From JANOZM01 sp031429355 (GTDB lineage Bacteria; Pseudomonadota; Gammaproteobacteria; Burkholderiales; Burkholderiaceae_E): a stretch of DNA of 64,000 nt. Below the pieces are notes generated by a model. It was given only the letters and a program-made list of their open reading frames with translations, searched no databases and had not been told where the DNA came from. The stretch lies in the NCBI GenBank assembly GCA_031429355.1, contig JANOZM010000013.1:310001-374000 (forward strand), written 5' to 3'. A program made the translations under genes and the position numbers. Positions 53,194-62,387 of this stretch are shown in pieces (position 1 is the first letter of the stretch; each line of letters opens with the position of its first letter).

Positions 53194-56100
53194 TTAAGCT
53201 TTTTCAATGTTGACAAGAAACGCCTTGAACTCTGGCGTTTGTGAATTTGCATCACCCACATAAGGCGTTAGCGTATTCGCCAAGTACCCATTTTGAGTCA
53301 AGCCAAGGAAGCCCCAGTGAATCGGTACTCCTACGGTATGCACTTTCTTGTCGTTACACATCAAGCCTTTCATGCGCTTGGTAACCACTACACTGCACTT
53401 GATTTCGCCACGATTAGAACTGACCTTAACCATGTCGCCACTCTTCAAACCTTTTTCCGCTGCTAAGTCCGCACCAATCTCGACAAACTGCGCAGGCTGA
53501 ACAATGGCATTGGCCTTGGCGTGTTTAGTCCAATAATGCAAGTGCTCGGTCAAACGATAGGTGGTTGCTGCATATGGAAACTCTTTGGCCTTACCAAATT
53601 GCTCAAGGTCACCTTTGTAAACCCGCGCTGCCGGATTACTGATCGCCTTCGGGTTGGTGGGGCACATTAAGTTCACACCAACCGGTGTTTCGAAAGGCTC
53701 ATAGTGCTCGGGGAAGGGCCCTTCATTCATCAACCCTACAGCAAACAATCGCGCCCGACCTTCCGGCGTCATAATGAACGGCCCAGCACCAGAATCTGGT
53801 CCCAAAGCCGGCGCTATGTCGGGGATGTCATTCCCGGCCCAAGCCGCACCGTTCCAAGCAATTTGACGACGGCTAGGATCCCACGGCTTTCCGTTTGGAG
53901 CCGCACTAGCACGGTTGTACAGAATGCGTCGATTTGCAGGCCAAGCAAAGCCCCAATTTTGAAATACACCCAAACCGGACGGGTCCGAGGTATCGCGTCG
54001 GGCCGAATTATTACCCGCTTGTGACCAAACACCCGAATAAATCCAGTTGCCGCAAGCAGTCGAGCCATCGTCGCGCAACATACCAAATCCAGGCAGTTGC
54101 TCACCTGCTTTGACCAAGACTTTCGGCGGCGTATTCGGCGGATCTTTCGGATCAGCCGGGGCCACTACATCAGCAATCGCGCGACCATTGATTTCACGCA
54201 GAATTTCTTCCGGAGCTGGATTGTTTGGTGTCGTATAACCCCAAGTTAGATCGCGAATAGCATCGGGAAACGCTCCACCGTCCTTTGCATACATGCCACG
54301 CAATTTAATAAACAGGGAGGACATGATCTCGCGATCGGTCTTGGCCTTGCCAGGCGGTTCGATAGCCCGGCCATGCCAAGCCACAATGCGGCTAGAGTTA
54401 GTAAATGAACCAGGATCTTCTGCGAAGCAACTAGCTGGCAAACGAAATACCTCGGTTTGAATCTTTGCAGTATCGACCTTATGAAATTCGCCATGGTTCT
54501 TCCAAAATTCGGCGGTTTCTGTTTGCAAGGGATCCATGATTACGAGGTACTTCAAGCTAGAAAACGCAGCAACCATTTTCTTTTTATTAGGTACTGCGGC
54601 TACCGGGTTGAATCCTTGGCAAATGAAGCCATTCATCTTTCCCTGGAACATGCGGTCAAAAATCGACAACACGTCATAGGCAGTGTCTCTCTTGGGCAAA
54701 TAGTCGTAAGCGAAATCATTCTCTTTATTCGCCGCATCACCCCACCAAGATTTTTGCAAGCTAGTCGACCACTTTGGAAAGTTTGCTGGAAAGTTCATTG
54801 AACCAGGCAACAATGGCTTAGGTGTGCGCACTTCTAAATATTTCGCACGTGTGTCATCAGCATCGGTCGGCGAGCTAAGATAGCCCGGCAGAACTTCTGA
54901 ATAAGCGCACATATCGGTAATGCCTTGCACATTGGCATGACCCCGTAATGCGTTTACGCCACCGCCAGCACGACCCATATTGCCCAGCAACAATTGAATC
55001 ATTGCCATTGTGCGAATGTTTTGCGAACCGACCGAGTGCTGAGTCCAGCCTAACGCATACAGAATCGTCATCACTTTGTCGGGCGTATGCGTACTAGCAA
55101 GCATATCGGCAATTTTTAGGAAGGCTTCTTTGGGTGTTCCACAGATTTTCGTCACCATGTCGGGGGTATACCGCGAGTAGTGCTTTTTCATCAACTGCCA
55201 AACACAATTGGGTGCTTCTAACGTTTCGTCTAGTTTTGCGAACCCGTCTTCACCTTTGACGTACTGCCATGTAGAGCGATCGCTATAAGAGCGTTTAGCC
55301 TCGTCGTACCCAGAGAAAAAGCCATTGTCAAACTTAAACGATTCGTTAATTAGAAACGCAGCATTGGTGTACTGCTTAACGTACTCCATATGCACTTTGT
55401 TATTGCTCATCATGTAATTGATAACACCCGCCAAAAAGGCAATGTCAGTACCTACACGAATGGGCGCATACACATCAGCCACAGCGGCCGATCGTGTAAA
55501 ACGCGGGTCAACAACGATCAGCTTGGCCTTGCGTTGCTGCATCGCTTCAACTACCCATTTAAATCCGCAGGGATGCGCTTCTGCGGCGTTACCTCCCATA
55601 ATCAGAACGAGATCAGTATTCTTGATATCGGTCCAAGAATTGGTCATTGCACCTCTGCCAAACGTCGGGCCCAGACTGGACACCGTAGGCGCGTGTCATA
55701 TTCGCGCTTGCGTATCGAGAGCTACCATCCCCAAACTTCGCGCCACCTTCACCGACAAATATCCGGCTTCATTACTGGCAGCGCTGGAGATCAAAAGACC
55801 CGTCGAATTCCAGCGATTGACGACGATGCCTTTGTCATTCTTGGCAATAAAATTCTTATCGCGATCGGCCTTCATGTGGGTCGCAATACGCGTTAGTGCG
55901 GTATCCCAACTAATGTTCTTCCACTCATTAGTGCCGGGCTCGCGCACTTGCGGCTCGGTTAGGCGATTAGGACTGTTAATCATCGAGGCAAGGCCCGCGC
56001 CTTTAGGACAAAGCGTGCCACGGTTCACCGGATTGTCCGGGTCGCCGTCAACATAGACTAGGGCTGGCTTATTGTTTTTAGCGTTATCGCCTAAGGTATA

Positions 56101-56283
56101 CAAGATCACCCCACAACTGACCGAGCAATACGGGCAGGTACTCCGGGTTTCGGTGGTTCGTGAAAGCCTAAAGCTGCGTGCTTGAGCCAGCGCTGGTGTG
56201 GGTGAAAACCCCATCACCGCAAGGCTGCACGACGCCAAACCAGCCCCGCCTACGCGCAGGAACTGTCGTCGATTCATATCCAT
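53194..56283 (-). CDS. fdnG: formate dehydrogenase catalytic subunit, selenocysteine-containing
   Basis: This is the molybdopterin catalytic subunit, FdnG/FdoG type, read through an in-frame UGA at 55698-55696 to give 1029 residues with Sec at position 196. The local sequence is DTQARI-U-HAPTVSSLGPTFGRGAM, as in E. coli FdnG, where Sec is also residue 196. The N-terminus has a Tat signal (NRRQFLRVGGAGLASC) and a 4Fe-4S motif CPYCSVSCGV...CPKG. The enzyme oxidises formate in the periplasm. A GGGGA ribosome site precedes the ATG. It starts the operon with beta, gamma, fdhE, selA and selB. A non-Sec-aware annotation would split it into two genes at the UGA. Confidence 0.96.
55658..55698 (-). promoter_or_regulatory. 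bacterial SECIS element
   Basis: Directly after the Sec codon the mRNA can form an upper stem GUCC/GGGC around the loop AGUCU (55681-55669). It lies at the same distance from the UGA as in E. coli fdnG. SelB would bind this hairpin. Confidence 0.85.
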
Positions 56284-56339
56284 TTTTTGTGTCCCCTACT
56301 GCCTTAGTGACAGTTAGTTGTATTGTTTTACTCACCATA

Positions 56340-56355
56340 GTTTTCGGCCGAAAAC
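56340..56355. promoter_or_regulatory. perfect 16-bp palindrome upstream of fdnG
   Basis: GTTTTCGGCCGAAAAC lies about 57 bp before the fdnG start. It is a plausible binding site for a regulator of the formate dehydrogenase operon; which one is unknown. Confidence 0.5.
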
Positions 56356-56616
56356 CCAAATTAGCCCACTGTGGAAGATCGAATTTCTTGGACGAATCTT
56401 TGGCCTATGAAAAACCTATTAAGCTCTACTGCGGGTTCGAGATTGCATTAATGGTTTTTTAGAGTCAAGTTTGAGTAGGCGTATCGCCAAATCGTTTTAT
56501 CGAAAATACCGGCGCGTGGGACTTGAAATGCATAATGCGTATTTAATCGGCAGTGTTCTTGCAACAATGTTTTATCGACTGTAACGTCAAATTACGAGTG
56601 CTTAGTTTTCAGTTGG

Positions 56617-56808
56617 ATGCTATTTGTGAGCACTCTAAATTCCAAGGCAACTAAGAAAACCGACGGTTCATTTTCCGAGTATGAATTACCGATTGCCTCG
56701 ATTTTATTAACGTGCATCATTGATTTATTCAGTCGGACGGTTGTTGGCTTTGCAGTGGCCGATTCCATCTGCGCTTCGTTTGTAACGGTTGCACAGACGA
56801 TGGCCTAG
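56617..56808 (+). pseudogene. IS3-type transposase fragment
   Basis: A short open stretch encodes CIIDLFSRTVVGFAVADS followed by VTVAQTMA. This fits the integrase-core strand around the first or second catalytic Asp of IS3-family transposases (consensus VIDLFSRKVVGWAMSD). The rest of the transposase and its ends are missing, so this is a relic. It lies between the formate dehydrogenase operon and the DUF4143 gene. Confidence 0.5.
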
Positions 56809-56825
56809 TTTCGATGGAGAAAACA

Positions 56826-58025
56826 TCAATCTTGAGCAAACCAAAGCGCTAGCGGAATACCCCCGGTTCCAATTATTTGCGGACGTACATCGGTGTACTC
56901 ATTACAAAATGCATCAAGCCCAAGCGTGGCCCGCTCAATATTGCCGCTTTTTACTTCAAGCGCAAAAAGGTTAGATTGATCACGCACTATAAAATCCACT
57001 TCTCGCGGCCCTTCGCGCCAATAGTGGATTACGGGTGCGGTTGTGCTGTGGGTTAAATAACGCGCTAACAGTTGCGCCCCTACGGCGCTCTCGACTAATC
57101 GGCCCCAAAGCGCGGGCGTCGAACGAACTCGCTCATAGCTATAGCCTTCGCTTGCTGCCATTGCACCCATTAAAGCCGTATTGAAAACCTGTAGTTTCGG
57201 ACTTGATGCTCGCTGGCGAACTGCTTGGCCCGCGTATTTTTGTAAACCACACACCATACCGGCACCTTCTAATAACTGCAGATAGTTTGCCAATGTAGTC
57301 GTATTGCCCGCATCGCTCAATTGCCCCATCATTTTTTGATAGCTCAACTCTTGACCGCTATAACGGCAAGCCATATCAAACACTCTGCGCAATAAAGCTG
57401 GTTTTTGTACCGGGGTAATTAGTAAAACATCTTTGCTGATCGTGGTTTCAATGAGTGCATCGCGTACATAGTTTACCCATCGAGTTTGATCAGAAATTAG
57501 CGAGGCGGCACCGGGGTAGCCTCCAAAATAAATAAATTGATCGAGCGTAAAATCGAACGCCTCGCGCATTTCATTGAATCGCCAATGCCCCATCCGAGTA
57601 ATCTCAAAGCGACCGGCCATACTTTCCGTGAGGCCGCGTGCAATTAGTAAAGGGGCCGAGCCCAGAATAACGACGCGCACGTCAAGAGAGTGATTGGTAT
57701 CTTCATCCCACAGCCGTTTGACCTCTGCAGTCCATCCCGGGATTTTTTGCACTTCATCGATAACTAAAACGCATACCCCCGCCTGTTTAGCCATTAGGCG
57801 CGCGGTTTCCCACTGTGTGTTAAGCCAAGTGGACCCAACCAATCCTGGGTTGTCGGCGCTAACAGAATGACGGGCAACATTAGTTGCAAGTCGTCCTAGG
57901 GCTTGTCTAACAAACGTGGTCTTGCCAACTTGTCTAGGCCCCGCGACGACTTGCATAAAGCGACGCGGTTCTTGAAGGCGCGCTACAAAGTTGTTCAGCT
58001 GCGAGCGATGAATTTCGGTTGCCAT
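56826..58025 (-). CDS. AAA ATPase with DUF4143 domain
   Basis: This 399-residue protein has an N-terminal AAA_14-type ATPase (VVAGPRQVGKTTFVRQAL; Walker B VLVIDEVQKIPGW; sensor VILGSAP) and a C-terminal DUF4143 domain. The latter ends with a PD-(D/E)xK-like motif, REVDFIV...FALEVKSG, which hints at a nuclease fold. Such genes are common, often mobile, and of unknown role. No ribosome site precedes the ATG; two tandem palindromes do, so the message may be leaderless or start very close. Confidence 0.9.
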   Translation of the reverse strand: MATEIHRSQLNNFVARLQEPRRFMQVVAGPRQVGKTTFVRQALGRLATNVARHSVSADNPGLVGSTWLNTQWETARLMAKQAGVCVLVIDEVQKIPGWTAEVKRLWDEDTNHSLDVRVVILGSAPLLIARGLTESMAGRFEITRMGHWRFNEMREAFDFTLDQFIYFGGYPGAASLISDQTRWVNYVRDALIETTISKDVLLITPVQKPALLRRVFDMACRYSGQELSYQKMMGQLSDAGNTTTLANYLQLLEGAGMVCGLQKYAGQAVRQRASSPKLQVFNTALMGAMAASEGYSYERVRSTPALWGRLVESAVGAQLLARYLTHSTTAPVIHYWREGPREVDFIVRDQSNLFALEVKSGNIERATLGLDAFCNEYTDVRPQIIGTGGIPLALWFAQD

Positions 58026-58027
58026 TT

Positions 58028-58075
58028 AAATTACTCAATTTATTGGGTAAAATTACTCAATGGATTGAGTAATTT
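58028..58075. repeat. two tandem palindromes at the DUF4143 start
   Basis: The unit AAATTACTCAAT occurs at 58028-58039 and 58050-58061. The second is followed, after GG, by its exact inverse ATTGAGTAATTT (58064-58075). The first is followed, after TT, by the imperfect inverse ATTGGGTAA. The period is 22 bp. The site begins 2 bp before the start codon and is a probable autoregulatory operator. Confidence 0.85.
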
Positions 58076-58125
58076 ATTTAATTAATGTTATTGTAGCTAA
58101 CAACTAATTAAATTTCCTAGAAAAA

Positions 58126-58827
58126 TTAAAACTCGCCTTGCCCCAAAGGATGTACTGACAACTCATCGACCAAAGTGCTTCCGGGCTGCTCAATAAGCTG
58201 CACAATCAACTTTGCCAACACTTCGGGCCTTAGGCTCCACGATTCTTCTTTACTGCCTTCTTGAGCGCCGCCAAACGCAGTATCGATAATGCCCGGGTTA
58301 ATTAGACTTACTTTTACGCCGTGGGTTTTTGCTTCACGCAAAATAGAATGGGTAAAGCCGGTGAGCCCGTGCTTCGAGGCCACGTAGGGGGCCATATTAG
58401 CTAATGGGCGACGACCAAGGTCTGAGCCAATGTTGACGATATGACCAGATTTGCGGGCTTGCATACCCGGCAACACCGCATGGCAAATTTGCATGACGGC
58501 CAGCAAGTTCACTTGCATGGTGTCTAATATTTCTTGCTGGGTTTGTTCTGTAAAGGCTTTGTAGGTGCCGATGCCAGCGTTGTTGATTAAGCCGTCAATT
58601 TGTGTTGTGCGCTCTAGTAATTGATTAAACACTTGACTGATCGATTGGCTACTAGACAAATCGATTGGCATTGCCTCTATTAAGCCATTAGGGCCTTGCA
58701 CGGCCAGCGCTTGAAGCTCTTGCACATTGCGTGCCATTGCGATCACTTTGCGGCCACCGGCGGCCAACTGTAAGGCTAAGTGTTTGCCTAAGCCTCGGCT
58801 AGCGCCCGTTACGATCCATGTATTCAT
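58126..58827 (-). CDS. short-chain dehydrogenase/reductase
   Basis: This 233-residue classical SDR has the NAD(P) motif TGASRGLGKHLALQLA, the NNAGIG motif, and the catalytic Ser-Tyr-x3-Lys as GSDLGRRP...YVASKHG. The substrate is unknown. It lies in the same direction as, and 6 bp after, the SEC-C gene in a row of minus-strand genes. Confidence 0.9.
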   Translation of the reverse strand: MNTWIVTGASRGLGKHLALQLAAGGRKVIAMARNVQELQALAVQGPNGLIEAMPIDLSSSQSISQVFNQLLERTTQIDGLINNAGIGTYKAFTEQTQQEILDTMQVNLLAVMQICHAVLPGMQARKSGHIVNIGSDLGRRPLANMAPYVASKHGLTGFTHSILREAKTHGVKVSLINPGIIDTAFGGAQEGSKEESWSLRPEVLAKLIVQLIEQPGSTLVDELSVHPLGQGEF

Positions 58828-58833
58828 AAAAAT

Positions 58834-59466
58834 TTATACCGCTCCGTGGCAATGTTTAAAGCGCTTGCCCGATCCGCAAGGGCAGGGCTCATTGCGTCCT
58901 GCATTCATAGGGTCGGTTCGACGTTTAAACCACCATGCAAAAACTAAGCCCGCATCGCGTGCAATTAAGTTTTTAACTGAAGTGTCGTTGTTAAAAATAC
59001 GATCTAAAAATTGCGGCTCGGCGTTTAACATCGGTCGCCAAGGGGACGGGTCGAGCGAAATGGCTAGCTCGTAGCCTCTACACCAAGCAGCGCCCGCCAG
59101 CGAACTACCCTTTAATAAAACCGTGCGATCAAATGCAGGAAAATAATGGCCGGGTCGCTTCTCTAAGCAATCGGCCACCGCATTGTGATGCTGAATAAGT
59201 AAATCGATCGTCGATTCCATTTGTTCTTGCGATTCAAACTGGGGTAAATGAATACCCGAGTTTGTATCGTAGACCCACGGCAGCCACTGATTTGGCGTAA
59301 TCATATTGGGGCCGCTGACGATTGCAGTAATGTAACCGTCAAACATGGCAAAACCCATGGCGTGCGGTAGCCCCAACGACTTAATTAAGCGATCTTCAAG
59401 CGTTTGTGCTTGTATATTCGACAGTGGGTGGTTGGAGATAGTTCGATAGGTATGCGGTGAGCTCAT
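58834..59466 (-). CDS. UPF0149/YecA-like protein with SEC-C motif
   Basis: This 210-residue protein ends with the zinc-binding SEC-C motif NEPCPCGSGKRFKHCHG and has a YecA-like (UPF0149) core: GFAMFDGYITAIVSGPNMITPNQWLPWV and WCRGYELAIS. SEC-C motifs bind zinc and often aid protein or RNA contacts. The function is unknown. It overlaps the carotenoid oxygenase gene by four bases. Confidence 0.88.
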   Translation of the reverse strand: MSSPHTYRTISNHPLSNIQAQTLEDRLIKSLGLPHAMGFAMFDGYITAIVSGPNMITPNQWLPWVYDTNSGIHLPQFESQEQMESTIDLLIQHHNAVADCLEKRPGHYFPAFDRTVLLKGSSLAGAAWCRGYELAISLDPSPWRPMLNAEPQFLDRIFNNDTSVKNLIARDAGLVFAWWFKRRTDPMNAGRNEPCPCGSGKRFKHCHGAV

Positions 59467-61049
59467 CCATGAAAGTTACCATGAAATCCCAATGGAATTG
59501 CGTAAGGTAGCCATGCACGCGCAATTGGGCCGCTGGCAAGGCTTTGCGCTTCAAACACACTTACGCAAGTTCGGTCGGTTTTTAAGTCGTAGGCAGTGCC
59601 TAAAACCCAAGCGTCTTTTTCGTTGCTACTACCGGCTTTCTTACCCACGAGAATATGTTCCTCGGGTATAAAACGGCTGGTGTAATCGTAACGATCCGTT
59701 TTACCCGACTCTTGGTCAATTAGTTGGATGCCATCAAACTGAAATGACGGGTCGGTTGTCGCAGACTTTTTCCAACTGACAGGCGACAAAATTAGCTTGT
59801 TTTGACGTCCGACTACGGTGTTGTTAATCCGTGGAAATTCCATGGCGTCGTTGTTTAAAAGTTCGACCTTTGCTTGCCCCGTCCGCATGTTTAAACTAAC
59901 TTGTTTTAACTTTGATTCTTCGGGTGAAGTGCGCCTGCCGCGCATAATGTCGACGGCACTGCCACGTAAAAAGTTATTGGCGATTCCGCCCGCGTAGGTC
60001 ATTAAAATTTCGTCGTCGCGTTCGAACGCATTGCCGACGTGAAAAACCATTTCGCTGGGTAATTCAAACATTTTTGCTTGGGTAATATCGTCTTTGGGTG
60101 CAACCCAAAAACGTAGGGGTTCGTTAGCGGTAATCGTCTTTACTTCATTGCCAATAGCGCCTTTTGTAAGGTTGTCCCAATCGATAACCGGAGGTATTGG
60201 CACAACCAAATAACGTTGCGTAACCGCCATATCGTGAATCATGCCGCCGGTGCGTTTTGTGTCTAACGGTATTTTCGCAATTTGCGCTTTTGCGAGTTGC
60301 CCATTAGGGTGAACGTGATAGCTCATCATCCGACCATTGGCACTTCCGATATTCCACAAATTACCTTGTGGATCAATTTTTGGGTGTGCCGAAAAAGGCA
60401 TTTGTTCCCAACCTTTTTGCCAGGCGATCGGGCCTAATGTATCCATTGTTTTTGGGTCTAAAGCGATGGCCGAACCGCCTTCCCACAGGGCTAGCAATTT
60501 ACCACCATGCTCAAGGACGTTCGTGTTAGCGACATTCATCGAATCGGGGCCCGTTACGCGTTCGCTGCTAGGTATGCTAGAGCCAAAGGCAGGCAATAAA
60601 AATTTCTTGGCTTGCTCTTCTTTTTTAAATTTCTCGGTTTGTACAAAACGACCTTTGTGGCTAATGGATTGCCCAGTAAAGGTAAATTGTTGCACCATGC
60701 CGTCTCCAGCAAACCAATGTTGATAGCGTTGCTGCGCTCGCTCGAAAAGAGCAGGGCCATTGCGATAAAACCTGCCGGTTAATTGCGCGGGAAGCTTACC
60801 TTCTATTTCCAAAGCGGCACATTCAACATCACTGCTTAGACCTGCCAAAGGTTTTAAAGAAGCGTCTGCTTTAACCGCTTGTGCAAATTCAATTTTAAAT
60901 TGTTCCGCACTGTTGGCTTGGTTGGCTTGGGCGCTGCTTGTAAGCCATAACGAACCGACGTTAGAGGTTGCGAAGGTTCCTAGTGCACCGCCGCCAAAGG
61001 CATTGAGTTTGCCAAGAAATCCACGGCGTGAGTTATTTGTAGTATTCAT
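59463..61049 (-). CDS. carotenoid oxygenase-family protein, Tat-exported
   Basis: This 528-residue retinal-pigment-epithelium-type oxygenase cleaves carotenoid or stilbenoid double bonds with a non-heme iron held by four His. The candidate ligands are H222 (SAHPKIDP), H272 (MIHDMAV), H337 (VFHVGNAF) and H523 (GFHGNFHG). The N-terminus has a Tat-like signal, NSRRGFLGKLNAFGGGALG, so the enzyme is probably periplasmic. It is coupled to the SEC-C gene by a four-base overlap and follows a DUF2141 gene. The natural substrate is unknown. Confidence 0.9.
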   Translation of the reverse strand: MNTTNNSRRGFLGKLNAFGGGALGTFATSNVGSLWLTSSAQANQANSAEQFKIEFAQAVKADASLKPLAGLSSDVECAALEIEGKLPAQLTGRFYRNGPALFERAQQRYQHWFAGDGMVQQFTFTGQSISHKGRFVQTEKFKKEEQAKKFLLPAFGSSIPSSERVTGPDSMNVANTNVLEHGGKLLALWEGGSAIALDPKTMDTLGPIAWQKGWEQMPFSAHPKIDPQGNLWNIGSANGRMMSYHVHPNGQLAKAQIAKIPLDTKRTGGMIHDMAVTQRYLVVPIPPVIDWDNLTKGAIGNEVKTITANEPLRFWVAPKDDITQAKMFELPSEMVFHVGNAFERDDEILMTYAGGIANNFLRGSAVDIMRGRRTSPEESKLKQVSLNMRTGQAKVELLNNDAMEFPRINNTVVGRQNKLILSPVSWKKSATTDPSFQFDGIQLIDQESGKTDRYDYTSRFIPEEHILVGKKAGSSNEKDAWVLGTAYDLKTDRTCVSVFEAQSLASGPIARAWLPYAIPLGFHGNFHG

Positions 61050-61058
61050 GTTGGCCCC

Positions 61059-61481
61059 TTACATCTTGATACTAATAAAGGTGTCGGGCGCAAACTTTAC
61101 TTTTGCAGATTCCCAAGTGGGTGAGGAAAACATTGCGGAGGTTCCAGACGAACCGTAGGGCTCGTTGGGAATGCCTAAGGGGTTCGAGTCGAGCTTGCCG
61201 TTGTCATTTAGGTCTTGATAACCCATTATTGCAATTTCGTCGATCTGCAGGCCACATACTTGAACCGATTCAGTGGCCTCAGTTACTTTAACTCGGGTTC
61301 GCCAAATTGGTTTTTTGAAGTAATTGGCGGCAGAATCATAGGCCGCTAGATACAAAAAACCGGTCGCGGGTGTTAGTCCTTCTACTTTAATGGTCGTGCA
61401 AACCGAGCTTGTTTGAGCCCAAGCAGTTGAAGCAGACGTTATTAAAGCGGCTGCTAAGGAATGGCGAAAAATATTATGCAT
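61059..61481 (-). CDS. DUF2141 exported protein
   Basis: This 140-residue protein has a signal peptide (MHNIFRHSLAAALITSASTAWAQ) and a DUF2141 beta-sandwich. Motifs include YLAAYDSAANYFKKP and YQDLNDNGKLDSNPLGIPNEPYGSS, with a calcium-like DxNxxGxLD pattern. I chose ATG 61481, preceded by GAGGTG. It is located 9 bp upstream of the carotenoid oxygenase gene, a pairing that suggests a shared function. The exact role is unknown. Confidence 0.88.
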   Translation of the reverse strand: MHNIFRHSLAAALITSASTAWAQTSSVCTTIKVEGLTPATGFLYLAAYDSAANYFKKPIWRTRVKVTEATESVQVCGLQIDEIAIMGYQDLNDNGKLDSNPLGIPNEPYGSSGTSAMFSSPTWESAKVKFAPDTFISIKM

Positions 61482-61613
61482 ACAACACCTCATCTGGTTA
61501 ACGATGAGGCATTGTCGGTTTTAGTTCACTTGAATTGGAAACGGTACGATAAAGTGCAAAACTCCGGTCGCCAAATGCAATAGGGCGGCGCGAAATGCAG
61601 CTATTTGCCTAAG

Positions 61614-62387
61614 TTACTCCATCTCGGCTTTAGCCGCCTCTACGTCCAAGCGCTCCATCGCATCCATCGCCTCAAACTCGGCTGCCTCGGCATACAATTC
61701 TTCGGCTTGTTTTAATGATTTTTTTCCGTCCAACATCATTAAGCCATCAGCGTATTCGGTACGGCCTACTGCCGAATCTGGGTTTAATTGCAAGGCGGTC
61801 TTGTAGTGCTTTAATCCGTCGTCTTTTTTCGCGCCATAAGTTAAGCCGCCAATCATCGAGCCCACTTTGTCGATAATTTCTGCATGGTAAGCGCCCAAGC
61901 CAATGTGTGCATCAGCGTGTTTGGCTTGTAGTTTAAGCGTTTGCTGCAAGCTTGCTTTGACTTTGCCGCCCAAACCTTGTGCGAGGGCCTTTGTGATAGA
62001 AATACCTTGGCTATAGCGCCCCAGCGCATAAGCGTGCAAGTAAAACGCGTTAGCTTCTTTAGGACTAGCGGCTTGCAATTCTTCGCAGCGCTCGGCAACT
62101 TCCATAAAAATTTGCAGTTTCGTTTTGTCGGCTTTTTCAAGATAGTTGGCGTAAATGGCGGCCGCTTTATTGGCTACGTTGTAGCCTGGTAAACCTAAAG
62201 CTATACCCGCATCGTGCGCTGCTTGAAAGTTACCTGCGTGGTAATCAATCCAAGCTGCAAGCACTGCTTTGTCTTTGGGCAAAGGCTCGCAATCGCCTTG
62301 ATGTAACCGTGCCCAGTTTTTTTTCAAAGTCGCTTCGGTGTACTCGTAAGCGCTGTCTTGATAAGGAAATTTCGTCCATTTAGCCAT
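61614..62387 (-). CDS. TPR-like protein of unknown function
   Basis: This 257-residue, mostly helical protein has TPR-like repeats. The clearest is GLKHYKTALQLNPDSAVGRTEYADGL near the C-terminus, followed by an Ala/Glu-rich tail. No signal peptide is seen. The start overlaps the TetR gene stop by eight bases, so the two are co-translated. Its job is unknown. Confidence 0.75.
   Translation of the reverse strand: MAKWTKFPYQDSAYEYTEATLKKNWARLHQGDCEPLPKDKAVLAAWIDYHAGNFQAAHDAGIALGLPGYNVANKAAAIYANYLEKADKTKLQIFMEVAERCEELQAASPKEANAFYLHAYALGRYSQGISITKALAQGLGGKVKASLQQTLKLQAKHADAHIGLGAYHAEIIDKVGSMIGGLTYGAKKDDGLKHYKTALQLNPDSAVGRTEYADGLMMLDGKKSLKQAEELYAEAAEFEAMDAMERLDVEAAKAEME

Larger units (their letters stand above)
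56284..56825. other. 542-bp region upstream of the formate dehydrogenase operon
   Basis: It holds the operon's promoter region, a perfect palindrome (56340-56355) and an IS3-like transposase remnant (56617-56808), both listed separately. No intact gene is seen. Promoter hexamers are not clear enough to assign; a TTGACT on the minus strand lies near 56463. Confidence 0.6.

Noticed and set aside
55683..55696. Apparent split of the formate dehydrogenase gene into two by a stop codon.
   Set aside because: The stop is UGA at the exact Sec position of FdnG, with a SECIS hairpin following and selABC adjacent; it is a Sec codon, not a frameshift or pseudogene.
45498..56283. Different base composition of the selenium/formate block as evidence of transfer.
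   Set aside because: Two short lines sampled by eye gave about 48% and 53% GC inside and outside; this is too little to show a difference, so no composition claim is made.
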